This document shows positions 1 through 9,260 of a stretch of DNA of 64,000 nt, one piece after another. This DNA comes from Edaphobacter aggregans DSM 19364. Its GTDB lineage: Bacteria > Acidobacteriota > Terriglobia > Terriglobales > Acidobacteriaceae. The translations under genes were made by a program, and so were the position numbers. The stretch spans positions 1 through 64,000 of the forward strand of contig NZ_JQKI01000028.1 in assembly GCF_000745965.1 (NCBI RefSeq), read 5' to 3'. The notes below the pieces were generated by a model, which searched no databases, was not told the origin of the DNA, and worked only from the letters and a program-made list of their open reading frames with translations. The stretch's first letter is position 1, and the number at the start of each line of letters is the position of its first letter.

Positions 1-161
1 CCCGCGCAAGCGGGAGTTCGACTCCGTCATCCTGGCCGCAGTGAAGTGGCCGGAGATAGATGGATGGGGACGCGAGTTCCCCCGACGATTCAAACGACGA
101 TGCAGTTGAACCAACAACCCCATGCAGCCCTGGCCCAAACCGAAGAACCTCGCTGTCAAGG

Positions 162-198
162 AACGAAGCTCAGAAAGGACACCTGAGCTTCGTTTTCG
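162..198 (+). terminator. Terminator-like hairpin, left edge
   Basis: AACGAAGCTCAG (162-173) and CTGAGCTTCGTT (183-194) form a perfect 12-bp stem around a 9-nt loop, followed by a short T run. This looks like the terminator of whatever transcript enters from the left edge. Apart from this and the inverted repeat downstream I see no gene in bases 1-370. Confidence 0.6.
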
Positions 199-213
199 GC
201 CCGAGCTTATGCG

Positions 214-280
214 CGTGGGGAGCGGGGTCAAGGGTCAAGATGAACGCCAAAAAACGGCGCCCTTGACCCCGCTCCCCACG
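214..280. repeat. Perfect 21-bp inverted repeat
   Basis: The arms at 214-234 and 260-280 are exact reverse complements (core GGGGAGCGGGGTCAAGGG) separated by 25 nt. No T-tract follows, so a simple terminator is unlikely. It could be a small palindromic mobile repeat or a structured RNA. No second copy was seen in the window. Confidence 0.6.
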
Positions 281-373
281 ACCGCGCCTTACTTCGCCCT
301 TGACACCGCCAACGTCGTTAGAGATGTCAAGCCCTCAACGCACTTAAACAACGCCCCATCAACAACATAAAAG

Positions 374-529
374 TGCCGATTGATTACCCCAATCCGCTAT
401 ACTGGATATAAGCTTGAAAACACAGAAAGCCCCGGGAACCACACCGGGGCTTCCCTGCATCTGCTCAACAGGAAGTACCAACCTAAGTCCAATCAATCTA
501 ATACTTTGACGCAAAATGACGGGGGAGGA
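374..529 (+). promoter_or_regulatory. Promoter-like element with G-box, copy 1
   Basis: TGCCGATTGATTACC (374-388) is followed after 9 nt by a near-consensus -10 box TATACT (398-403). A hairpin follows (AAGCCCCGG 427-435, CCGGGGCTT 444-452). The block ends with AATACTTTGACGCA (500-513) and GGGGGAGG (521-528). The same order recurs at 30975 and 59233. The AsmA start codon lies 219 nt after the element, so this is probably its promoter and structured leader, or a small RNA upstream of it. The conservation is seen directly; the function is inferred. Confidence 0.55.
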
Positions 530-592
530 TACTCACTGCACCCCGCGATACCCTTCACAGCATCACACGTTCGAACGAAGAAAGGCCCGGCC

Positions 593-2791
593 ATGGCACC
601 TCGTCCCCGAACCCTCCTGATCGTCCTCGGCAGCATCATTGCCCTCGTCCTCCTCGCCGCCCTCGCGATCCCGCTCGTCGTCAACGCTGACAACTTCCGC
701 ACCCGCATCGAGCAGGAGTTCTCCGAATCCCTCGGCCGCAAGGTCTCCCTCGGCAAGCTCGACCTCTCCGTCCTCTCCGGAGGCCTCGTCGCCACCAACG
801 CCAGCCTCGCCGACGACCCTGCCTTCTCCACCGAGCCTATCCTCCAGGCCGCCCAGGTCAAGATCGACGTCGAGATGATCCCCCTCATCGTCAGCCGCCA
901 GGTCCACATCACCGGATTCTCCATCCAGAAGCCCACCATCAACCTCATCCGCCACGCCGACGGAACCTGGAACTACTCCACCATCGGCAGCGCCCAGGCC
1001 AAACAGCCCTCAGGCGGCTCCGGCTCCATGACCGGCGTCACCATCGGCCACATCACCGTCTCCGACGGCACCCTCCACGTCTCCACCGAGCCCTCCGGCG
1101 GCGCCTCCGCCACCCCCAAGCGCACCTACGACCACCTCAACCTCGAAGCCAAAAACTTCGCCTTCACAAAAACCTTTCCCTTCACCCTCTCCGCTCACCT
1201 CCCCGCCGACGGAACCGTTTCCCTCGCCGGCAACGCCGGCCCCATCAACCAGAAGGACGCCTCCCTCACCCCCTTCGGAGCCAAACTCGAGGTCAAGCAC
1301 CTCGACCCCATCGCCGCCGGCTTCCTCGAACCCTCCTCCGGAATCTCCGGAACCATCGACGCCATCAACGTCGAGTGCACTTGGAACGGACTGCAGCTCC
1401 ACGTCACGAATCTCCTCATCGACACCCCCAAGCTCACCATCGTCCGCAAGACCACGCCTTCCGCCGCAGCCCCGCAAAGGGCGCCCAACTCCAGCGACAT
1501 GCTCAGCACCCTCTCCGCGGACCACATCCAGGTCAGGAACGGCGCCCTCGCCCTCACCACGCCAGGCGAACCCAAGCCCGCCGTCTACCAGCAGCTCAAC
1601 ACCGAGATCACCAACGTCTCCCCCACCGCCTCCTCTCCCTTCAAACTCACCGCCCAGATCCCCGGCGGAGGCTCGATCACCGCGGACGGAACCGCCGGCC
1701 CCCTCAATCAGCAGTTCCCCGCCGCGACCCCGCTCAACGCCCACGCCACCCTCACCAACATCGACCTCGCATCCAGCGGCATCATCGCGCCCGACGCCGG
1801 AATCAGCGGCCTAGCCAACGTCGACCTCAGAGCGGTCTCCGATGGAAAAAATCTCAACGCCAACGTCTCCGCCAACGCCCAGAACCTTCGTCTCGCGGCC
1901 AACGGCTTGCCTTCCACCAAGCCCGTGAACCTGCAGATGTCGCTCGCCCAAACTATGACGTCCCTGGCCGGCCAGATCCAGAAGGCCGTCGTCACCGTCG
2001 GAAGCGCCGCCATCAACATCGCCGGAACCTACCAGACCAGCGGCCCCACCACTGCAATCAATCTCAAGGTAACCGGAAACTCCATCCCCATTGACGAGAT
2101 CGAGGCCTTCCTTCCGTCCGTCGGTGTCCACCTCCCCACCGGCTCCCGGCTCCAGGGTGGAACCCTCACCGCAAACCTCGACGTCACCGGCTCCACCGCG
2201 CAGCCCATCATCAGCGGACCGATCTCGCTCAATAACACCAATCTCGCCGGCTTCGACCTCGGCTCCCAGCTCTCCGCAGTCACCGCGCTCACCGGCGCGA
2301 AGACCGGCTCCGCCACAGCCATCCGTTCCCTCACGACCAACATCCACGTCGCTGGCGGAAACGTCCGCACCGACAACCTCGCCCTCGACGTTCCCGCACT
2401 CGGCACAGCCACCGGCGCAGGCACCGTCGCGGCCTCCGGAGCGCTCAACTACAACGTCATTCTCAAGCTCACCGGGATCGTCGGCACCGGGAACAGCGGA
2501 GGTTCAACCTCCGGAGTCGGCGGAATCGCAGGCTCTCTCCTCGGCATGATCCCCAACAGCGGCACCGCAGGCGCCGTCGGAGGCTTCGCCACCAGCGCCC
2601 TCCGCAACGGAGTCCCCGTCGCCATTGGCGGAACCACCTCCAACCCCACCTTCACCCCAAACCTCAGCGGAGTCGCCGTCAGCGGAGCCTCCGCCTTCAC
2701 CGGCGGCAACAAGGCGCCCAGCCAGGGCAAGCAGAGCACTACAGACGCACTCACCAACGCCATCGGAGGACTCCTCGGCAAGAAGCAATGA
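593..2791 (+). CDS. AsmA family protein
   Basis: A 732-residue AsmA/TamB-superfamily protein. One N-terminal membrane anchor (about residues 7-28) is followed by an AsmA-type segment (NADNFRTRIEQEFSESLG) and a long repetitive beta-rich periplasmic region with a Gly/Ser-rich end. The family spans the envelope and is linked to lipid movement to, or assembly of, the outer membrane. The start at 593 is preferred over an in-frame upstream ATG at 380 because it places the anchor at the N-terminus and follows an AAGAAAGG ribosome site. The 380 ATG falls inside the promoter-like element. A second AsmA-like protein lies at 41050-42693. The specific substrate is unknown. Confidence 0.85.
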   Translation: MAPRPRTLLIVLGSIIALVLLAALAIPLVVNADNFRTRIEQEFSESLGRKVSLGKLDLSVLSGGLVATNASLADDPAFSTEPILQAAQVKIDVEMIPLIVSRQVHITGFSIQKPTINLIRHADGTWNYSTIGSAQAKQPSGGSGSMTGVTIGHITVSDGTLHVSTEPSGGASATPKRTYDHLNLEAKNFAFTKTFPFTLSAHLPADGTVSLAGNAGPINQKDASLTPFGAKLEVKHLDPIAAGFLEPSSGISGTIDAINVECTWNGLQLHVTNLLIDTPKLTIVRKTTPSAAAPQRAPNSSDMLSTLSADHIQVRNGALALTTPGEPKPAVYQQLNTEITNVSPTASSPFKLTAQIPGGGSITADGTAGPLNQQFPAATPLNAHATLTNIDLASSGIIAPDAGISGLANVDLRAVSDGKNLNANVSANAQNLRLAANGLPSTKPVNLQMSLAQTMTSLAGQIQKAVVTVGSAAINIAGTYQTSGPTTAINLKVTGNSIPIDEIEAFLPSVGVHLPTGSRLQGGTLTANLDVTGSTAQPIISGPISLNNTNLAGFDLGSQLSAVTALTGAKTGSATAIRSLTTNIHVAGGNVRTDNLALDVPALGTATGAGTVAASGALNYNVILKLTGIVGTGNSGGSTSGVGGIAGSLLGMIPNSGTAGAVGGFATSALRNGVPVAIGGTTSNPTFTPNLSGVAVSGASAFTGGNKAPSQGKQSTTDALTNAIGGLLGKKQ

Positions 2792-2799
2792 CGATCGGT

Positions 2800-3306
2800 T
2801 TACCGCTCGCGCATCGCCATCACAACCTTGGCCGTCGTCACCGCCTGGCCCACATGCCTCTGCGTGTGATCTGCACAGTGCACCAGCAGCCCGCCCACTG
2901 TCGTCGGCAGTTTCTTCCTGCCCACAACGCACGGTTGATCGTAGCTCTCCTGAGAGATCGCAAGCACTCGCGTCACCGCAACCTCGATCCCCTCGGTGAA
3001 CTCCATAAAAAGAGCCTCGCGATCCTGACCGTCCATCTCGCTCTTCAGCATCGTCAGCTGCCGCTCGCTCAGTTGCTGACCCTCCGCATACGTCAAGAGT
3101 CGGTCGAGCGATCGCGCAATGTGCCGCAAATGAAACCCAACCGGGGCCAGCCCGACCGGCCGCGCCCCAAGCTCCTCGTCGCTCAACCCCTTGCACCACC
3201 GAGCCACATCCTCCGCCGCAAGCTCGAGAGCATGAATCACACCACGTCTCACAGCATCCACATCCATCCGCGTCCCACGCAGCCACGGCTCAACCTTCTG
3301 TTCCAT
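2800..3306 (-). CDS. DinB/DfsB-like four-helix protein
   Basis: A 168-residue member of the DinB/YfiT superfamily of metal-binding four-helix proteins, several of which use small thiols as co-substrates. The conserved histidines are visible in FHLRHIARSLDRL and in HCADHTQRHVGQ near the C-terminus. The start at 3306 follows GGAGG by a normal distance. It overlaps the end of the upstream DUF1203 gene by 17 nt, so the two are probably co-transcribed. Substrate unknown. Confidence 0.8.
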   Translation of the reverse strand: MEQKVEPWLRGTRMDVDAVRRGVIHALELAAEDVARWCKGLSDEELGARPVGLAPVGFHLRHIARSLDRLLTYAEGQQLSERQLTMLKSEMDGQDREALFMEFTEGIEVAVTRVLAISQESYDQPCVVGRKKLPTTVGGLLVHCADHTQRHVGQAVTTAKVVMAMRER

Positions 3307-3781
3307 CAGCAGCCTCCATCCGCTCCACGCGAAAGTCGAAGCACCCCGCCTCATGATCGCGCACGAAAACATACTGCACCGCCGCATCCGCAAAGATCTC
3401 TCGCAGCACCATCTCGTGATTCCCGCCCGCAGCCGTGCGCTGCGTCACCAGCCGCTGCTCGAGATCATAGCCGTCCATCACCACCGGATACTCAAGCAGC
3501 TGCCGCGGATAACCCGCCGTCTCGTTGTACCGTTCGCACCCCTCCGTATGGATAAACACCGGCCCCGGCGCAGGAACCGGAGCAACCATATAAAACGCAT
3601 TGCACGTAAACAGCGTCCGCAATTCCTCCCCCACACGAAACGTCTGCAGACCATGCCGGCACGGCCCATACCCCGACGCCAACTCCGTATACGCCGGATG
3701 CCCATACCCCGGCGATCTCTTCGTCCACAAAACCCTCTCGACCGTCTCGGTCGGCAACCGGATCACACGAATCTCAGTCAT
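3290..3781 (-). CDS. DUF1203 family protein
   Basis: A 163-residue soluble protein matching the DUF1203 pattern: an Arg-rich N-terminus, GPCRHGLQTF, a central LFTCNAF, and HTEGCERY in a beta-rich context. It has no signal peptide or membrane segment. The family has no established activity. It is first in a two-gene minus-strand unit with the DinB-like gene. Confidence 0.75.
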   Translation of the reverse strand: MTEIRVIRLPTETVERVLWTKRSPGYGHPAYTELASGYGPCRHGLQTFRVGEELRTLFTCNAFYMVAPVPAPGPVFIHTEGCERYNETAGYPRQLLEYPVVMDGYDLEQRLVTQRTAAGGNHEMVLREIFADAAVQYVFVRDHEAGCFDFRVERMEAADGTEG

Positions 3782-3870
3782 CTCTCAGCTCCGCGGCCCT
3801 CCGCCGCCAAAGCAAGTCTCACTAAATAGCATCAAATCGACACTCCGCAATGTTCACCCAAACTCAGGTT

Positions 3871-4521
3871 TCACCGCTTCTCAGCGATTCGCATCACTCT
3901 TCCCGTCTTTGGATCAAACAACCATTTGCTCAAGAAACCGTCGGGTTTGCGGCCTCCGTCAGCGTGCGCAATTACTACTACCTGTCCATCATCGCGGACA
4001 CTTTCGAGCGTCTCGTAATAGTTCTCAGAGTCAACCAGCTTCTCTGTTGAATGCTTATAGATCTCATCGTTGATACTTCGAAACGACGACTTGCCCTCCT
4101 TCAGGTCCACTAGCTTTACTCGATGCTCAGTCCCATCTCCTTCCGCCAGCCAGAAATCAGCAACTAGTTTCGTCCCATCCGATGAGAACCCAATCAAATC
4201 CACGCCGGCGATTTCCCCCTCTTCGGTATGCCAATCCAGACCGGTCATCTGACTAAATTTCCCTTGTCCCTCTTCCATCATCAACCTGTAAACCACGGAA
4301 CATCGCTTAGCACGAACGTCCTCTTCGGTACGTCGATGCCCCAGTACTCCATATGCTCGCCTACCCGTGACCGCGTTCCGACTGATTGCGGTCTTCTGGA
4401 TATCTGGTTGCACGGTGACGTCTCCGCCGCACTCTCCTCCATCGACCGAAAACTTCTTTTGAGCCGAAAGAGCAGGTCCATTTATGAAAACCAGCATCAT
4501 GAAAAACAGTAATGTCCTCAA
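3871..4521 (-). CDS. Hypothetical exported protein
   Basis: A 216-residue protein with a signal peptide (MRTLLFFMMLVFINGPALSA) and a polar, beta-rich mature part containing segments such as LIGFSSDGTKLVADFWLAEGDG and WLFDPKTGRVMRI, which recall beta-propeller or WD-like repeats. I do not recognise a family. Its start overlaps the stop of the ABC substrate-binding protein gene (ATGA-type), so it is probably the last gene of that operon. Confidence 0.7.
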   Translation of the reverse strand: MRTLLFFMMLVFINGPALSAQKKFSVDGGECGGDVTVQPDIQKTAISRNAVTGRRAYGVLGHRRTEEDVRAKRCSVVYRLMMEEGQGKFSQMTGLDWHTEEGEIAGVDLIGFSSDGTKLVADFWLAEGDGTEHRVKLVDLKEGKSSFRSINDEIYKHSTEKLVDSENYYETLESVRDDGQVVVIAHADGGRKPDGFLSKWLFDPKTGRVMRIAEKR

Positions 4522-5465
4522 AGCCCCTTCTCCTTGCGAAACTCCCGCACAACCTCCGCAACATCCTTATGTTGCCCATCCACAGCATCGTTCATAGCCC
4601 GCATCTCGTCAGCCGATATCTTCCCCGCCAACCGGTCCATTGCCGCCTGAATCCCCGGATGCCTCTTCAGCGAATCCTCCCGCACCAGCGGTACGGCCTC
4701 ATACGGCGGAAAGTAGTGCTTATCGTCCTCAAGCGCAACCAGCCCCAGTGCCCGTATCGGTCCATCCGTCGAGTTCCCCGCCACCATATCCACCTGGTTT
4801 GACGTAAGCGCCCGATAAAGCAGCCCCAGATCCATCGTCCTCGGATCGCCGCTGAACCTCAGGCCGTACGCCGCCTCCAGCCCGCGCAGCCCATCCGGCC
4901 TCTCCTCAAACTCATACCCTACTCCCAAACGCATCTCCCCAGCACGCGGCACAGCGTCGGAGATCGTCCGCAGACTCCACCTCCTCGCATCGTCGCCTCG
5001 AACCACCATCGCAAACGTGTTCTCAAACCCCAGCCCTCGCTCCGCCTTCACGTGATAGCGCTGCGCATACAACCGCGCGACCGTAGCAAACACCTGCGCC
5101 CCACCGCGCTGGCCAAGCGGAGGCAGCGGCTGTTTCAGAATCGCCGTCAGCGCCGTTCCCGTGTACTCCACATACGCGTCGATCCTCCCACTCTCCAGTG
5201 CCTGCTGGCAGATATAACTCCCTGCCAGATAAAACCGCCGCGCAACCGGATCGCCCGTCACTGCTTCGATCTCCTGCGCCAGCAGTTCGCCGAGCACCAC
5301 CTGTTCCGTAAAGTTCTTCGCCCCAATCGTCACCCGCGAAGACCGCGGCGGCGCACAAGCGACACAAAGCAGCAGCAAACATAGCGCCCCAGCCTGTGAC
5401 CACCGCCCGAACCAGCAGTCCGCTGACTCGCTGACTCGCTGACTTGCTGACTTGCTGCGTCTCAT
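4518..5465 (-). CDS. Osmoprotectant-type ABC substrate-binding lipoprotein
   Basis: A 315-residue glycine betaine/choline-type (OpuAC/OsmX) binding protein. It has a lipobox (LLLLCVAC), the typical start of the mature domain (VTIGAKNFTEQVVLGELLAQ), DAYVEYTGTALTAIL, and a late MVAGNSTDGPIRALGLVALEDD segment. The start at 5465 gives an ATGA overlap with the permease. A longer in-frame extension upstream is an artefact of the overlapping permease gene. The N-terminal SKSASQRVSESAD is encoded by five near-perfect 8-nt GCTGACTC/T repeats (about 5417-5455). It would deliver solute to the adjacent permease and ATPase. Confidence 0.88.
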   Translation of the reverse strand: MRRSKSASQRVSESADCWFGRWSQAGALCLLLLCVACAPPRSSRVTIGAKNFTEQVVLGELLAQEIEAVTGDPVARRFYLAGSYICQQALESGRIDAYVEYTGTALTAILKQPLPPLGQRGGAQVFATVARLYAQRYHVKAERGLGFENTFAMVVRGDDARRWSLRTISDAVPRAGEMRLGVGYEFEERPDGLRGLEAAYGLRFSGDPRTMDLGLLYRALTSNQVDMVAGNSTDGPIRALGLVALEDDKHYFPPYEAVPLVREDSLKRHPGIQAAMDRLAGKISADEMRAMNDAVDGQHKDVAEVVREFRKEKGL

Positions 5466-6094
5466 ATCCGCCGCACCGTCAAACGCTTCTCCACCCAACC
5501 CAGCAGCGTGTCGGCCAGCAGTGCCAGCAGTGCCGCAGGAACCGCCCCCGCAAGCACTAGTCCGTTGTCCACGCTCGCCACGCCGCGAAAGATCAGTTCT
5601 CCCAGGCCGCCCGCGCCGATCGCCGCCGCAATCGTCGCCACGCCGACGCACGTCACCGTCGCCGTCCTCAGCCCAGCCATGATGACGCTCGCCGCAAGAG
5701 GCAGCTCGACCTTCTTCAATCTCTGCCAGCCGGTCATCCCCAGAGCATCGGCCACATTGGCCAACTCATCGTCCACGCTCTCAATGCCCGCATAGGTGTT
5801 CCGCAGAATCGGCAACAGCGCATAGCCGGTCAGCGCCACGATCGCCAGCCGCGCCGCGTTCTCCCCCAGCCACGGAACCGGCAGCAGCAGTCCGAACAGA
5901 GCAAGGCTCGGCACCGTCTGCACGACGTTCGCAAAACCGATCACAGGCCGCGCCAGGGCGGGCCGCCGCGTCAGCAGAATCCCCAGCGGGAGCCCGATCG
6001 CAACAGCCAGCAGCATTGCGCTCGCCGTCAGCCACACGTGCTCGAAGGTCAGCCGCGCAATCTCCCAGCCGTGCGATGACAGGAAGCGCATCAT
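5462..6094 (-). CDS. Osmoprotectant-type ABC permease
   Basis: A 210-residue binding-protein-dependent transport permease (BPD_transp_1, OpuCB/YehW-like) with about five to six membrane helices. The cytoplasmic EAA-type loop is visible as ADALGMTGWQRLKKVELPLA, which docks the ATPase. It overlaps the ATPase gene upstream and the binding-protein gene downstream by ATGA, so the three are translationally coupled. Only one permease is encoded, so it probably forms a homodimer. Confidence 0.9.
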   Translation of the reverse strand: MMRFLSSHGWEIARLTFEHVWLTASAMLLAVAIGLPLGILLTRRPALARPVIGFANVVQTVPSLALFGLLLPVPWLGENAARLAIVALTGYALLPILRNTYAGIESVDDELANVADALGMTGWQRLKKVELPLAASVIMAGLRTATVTCVGVATIAAAIGAGGLGELIFRGVASVDNGLVLAGAVPAALLALLADTLLGWVEKRLTVRRI

Positions 6095-6852
6095 CCCTTC
6101 ACCACGCGACGAACTGCCGAGACATAATCTCTCACCTGTGGATGGAACGAGGCCAGCACCTCCTCCGGCTTCAGATCGGCAAACACCTCGCCATCGGCCA
6201 GGAACAGCACGCGATCCGCCAGATACAGCGCCTCATCCAGATCATGCGTCACCAGCAGAACCGTCTTCTTCATTCCCCGCAGAAGGTTCTTCAGCATCGT
6301 CTGCATCTCGGCCCGCGTCAGCGGATCGAGCGCTCCAAACGGCTCATCCATCAGCAGCACCGCGGGGTCCAGTGCGAGCGCCCGCGCCAGCCCGACCCTC
6401 TGCCGCTGCCCGCCTGAGAGCTGCCACGGATAGCGCCCCTTCACTCTGCCGAAGTCGAGCCCCACCAGCCCGACCACCTCACGCGCCCGCGCCGCCGCCT
6501 CTTCCTTCGAGCGTCCCTCCAGCTCCAGGCTGAGCCCGGCGTTCCGCTCCACCGTCATGTGCGGAAAGAGCCCCGTCTCCTGGATGACGTAGCCAATGCC
6601 ACGCCGCAACGCGACCAGGTCCTTCTCCGTCTCAAGCCCGGCCACAGACCGTCCATTGACGATGACGTCTCCCGCAGTCGGCCGCACAAGCGCATTCACC
6701 ATGCGCAGCAGCGTCGTCTTGCCTGACCCGCTGCGTCCGAGCAGCGCCGTCGTCGTCCCGCCCTCGAGCGCAATCGAAACGTCGCGCAAAACAAGATGCC
6801 CACCTGCCGGCGTATAGCTCACCTTCGCGAACTCGACGCCAACCGTGGGCAT
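6091..6852 (-). CDS. Osmoprotectant-type ABC ATPase
   Basis: A 253-residue ABC ATPase of the glycine betaine/proline type. Walker A is GRSGSGKTT (about residues 40-48), the signature is LSGGQRQRVGLARAL, Walker B is VLLMDEPFGALDP, and the switch His is in LLVTHDLDEAL. There is no C-terminal CBS pair as in OpuAA/OpuCA. First gene of the operon (ATPase, permease, binding protein, exported hypothetical). Substrate within the betaine/choline/carnitine class cannot be decided from sequence. Confidence 0.9.
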   Translation of the reverse strand: MPTVGVEFAKVSYTPAGGHLVLRDVSIALEGGTTTALLGRSGSGKTTLLRMVNALVRPTAGDVIVNGRSVAGLETEKDLVALRRGIGYVIQETGLFPHMTVERNAGLSLELEGRSKEEAAARAREVVGLVGLDFGRVKGRYPWQLSGGQRQRVGLARALALDPAVLLMDEPFGALDPLTRAEMQTMLKNLLRGMKKTVLLVTHDLDEALYLADRVLFLADGEVFADLKPEEVLASFHPQVRDYVSAVRRVVKG

Positions 6853-6879
6853 GTCGTCTACTCTACCGCGTGCTGTACC

Positions 6880-7716
6880 CTACTCCGCGGCCTCCGGATC
6901 AGCGCTGGTGCCACCCTGTTCTGCAGCGGCAGCCGGCTCGCCAGCCGTTCCCGGCTGTCCCTTCACCCGGACGACCGTGATCTTCTCAAAGCCTTCCTTG
7001 AAGGTCGGCGGCCGCAGACGCTCGGCCATCTTCTGCATCACCTCATCGGTCACGGCGCGCTCGCGCTTGCGGTTCCGGTCCATGCACACGGCCAGCGGAA
7101 CGTCGAAGAACACCGCCTGAACCTCGTAGCCGAAACTCTTGGCCATCTTGATCCACTGCCTGCGCTCGTGCGGCGAAAGGTTCGTCGCATCCACGTAGTT
7201 CCATGGCATCTTGGCGATCAGCCGCGCCCGCAGCAGGCTGCGCAGCGTGGAGAAGACCAGCCCCTGGTAGCGCTGCTCCGTAATGTCGTCGAACAGGATC
7301 GTGCGCAGCAGATCGCTCGAAAGCGGCGTAACCCCGCGGCGCTTGTACCATGTCGTCTTGCCCGAGCCCGGAAGCCCAATGGTCAGCACCACGAAGCCCT
7401 TGGGCGACTTCAGCGCCGGCAGCTCGGCCGGCGGCGTCGCCAGCGACTCCGGCTGCGTCTCCACCACGACCTTCTGTTCCTGCAGTGGCTGCTCCTCCAC
7501 AGGAGCGGCGGGGGCCGCAACCGATTCCTCGGGCTTCGCTTCAGCCACCGTTTCGGCCGGGCGCACCGGAGCCGCCTCGGGATACGACGGTCTCAGGGGA
7601 GCCGGTTGATTTGTGGGCAGTTCCTGCCCGCTCTTGCCCGTGGACTCCGAGTCATTCGGTCCACGTCTTGGGCGTCGTCTCATCTTTTCGCTTATCCAAT
7701 CGCGCAGTTCGCGCAT
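6880..7716 (-). CDS. P-loop kinase-like ATP-binding protein (AAA_33)
   Basis: A 278-residue protein with a Pro/Glu/Ala-rich, probably disordered N-terminal third and a C-terminal T4-polynucleotide-kinase-like domain: Walker A GLPGSGKTTWYK, SSDLLRTILFDD, a central YVDATNLSPHERRQW and a lid segment with VPLAVCMDRNRKRER. Such domains phosphorylate nucleic-acid ends or small molecules; the substrate here is unknown. The start at 7716 (MRELRDWISE) is chosen because longer forms read through a 12-bp tandem repeat and become Arg/Cys-rich. Divergent from gap. Confidence 0.78.
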   Translation of the reverse strand: MRELRDWISEKMRRRPRRGPNDSESTGKSGQELPTNQPAPLRPSYPEAAPVRPAETVAEAKPEESVAAPAAPVEEQPLQEQKVVVETQPESLATPPAELPALKSPKGFVVLTIGLPGSGKTTWYKRRGVTPLSSDLLRTILFDDITEQRYQGLVFSTLRSLLRARLIAKMPWNYVDATNLSPHERRQWIKMAKSFGYEVQAVFFDVPLAVCMDRNRKRERAVTDEVMQKMAERLRPPTFKEGFEKITVVRVKGQPGTAGEPAAAAEQGGTSADPEAAE

Positions 7717-7760
7717 ACGTCGCTTGTAACACACGGTCGAAGCCGCCCGCAAATCACCGA

Positions 7761-7804
7761 ACCTACCCCGACACCTACCCCGACACCTACCCCGACACCT
7801 GCCC
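7761..7804. repeat. 12-bp tandem repeat between divergent genes
   Basis: ACCTACCCCGAC is repeated three times perfectly (7761-7796) and followed by a partial unit (ACCTGCCC). It lies in the spacer between the kinase-like gene and gap. The copy number is likely to vary between strains. Confidence 0.75.
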
Positions 7805-7933
7805 GGCCGTTTTGCAGCACTCGTCCGTGGGTGATAGCATCCGGTCCTGATGGCATGCTCGCCACTCTGCACGTTCTACAATGGTTAAACGCATAAATAC
7901 CCTCGCATTATCGAGACAGGAGCAACCGCAATC

Positions 7934-8938
<1,005 letters not shown>

Positions 8939-8945
8939 ACCAGCG

Positions 8946-8987
8946 AGAACCTGCAGAAGATGAAGACATTCATCTCTGCAGGTTCTC
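8946..8987 (+). terminator. gap terminator hairpin
   Basis: AGAACCTGCAG plus AGATGAA pairs with TTCATCT plus CTGCAGGTTCT, giving an 18-bp stem with one bulged base and a 4-nt loop. It starts 7 nt after the gap stop. The T-richness after it is weak. The remaining sequence up to 9260 shows no other recognisable feature. Confidence 0.65.
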
Positions 8988-9260
8988 CTGCTTCAGCTTC
9001 AGAACCGAACGAACTTCAAAATCCGCCAACTCCTTCCTTCTCCTCCCCAACCGAGTCCCAACTGAGAGAAGCATCATTTTTATCGGCAGCCTGCGGTATT
9101 CCTGTCCTCTAACTAAAGAGGCTTATACCTCTCGAAGAGTTGCTGGAACACGCGGGAAGGGCTGCATCACAGATTTTCTGCGGGATGTTTCCTTTAGGCG
9201 TTGTATGGTTGTGGAAAATGCCACCCGGATGATCAGCAGAAGATATAGAACGCCTATTGG

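Noticed and set aside
1..40. tRNA-like 3' end (GTTCGACTCC with a CCCGC-GCAA-GCGGG hairpin)
   Set aside because: The T-loop motif is present, but with a 7-nt loop the T-stem has at least two mismatches, no CCA follows, and the 5' part is outside the window. The hairpin terminator at 162 would fit a tRNA or another transcript from the left.
380..592. N-terminal extension of the AsmA protein from an ATG at 380
   Set aside because: The ATG lies inside the conserved promoter-like element and the extension has no homology. The ATG at 593 puts the membrane anchor at the N-terminus.
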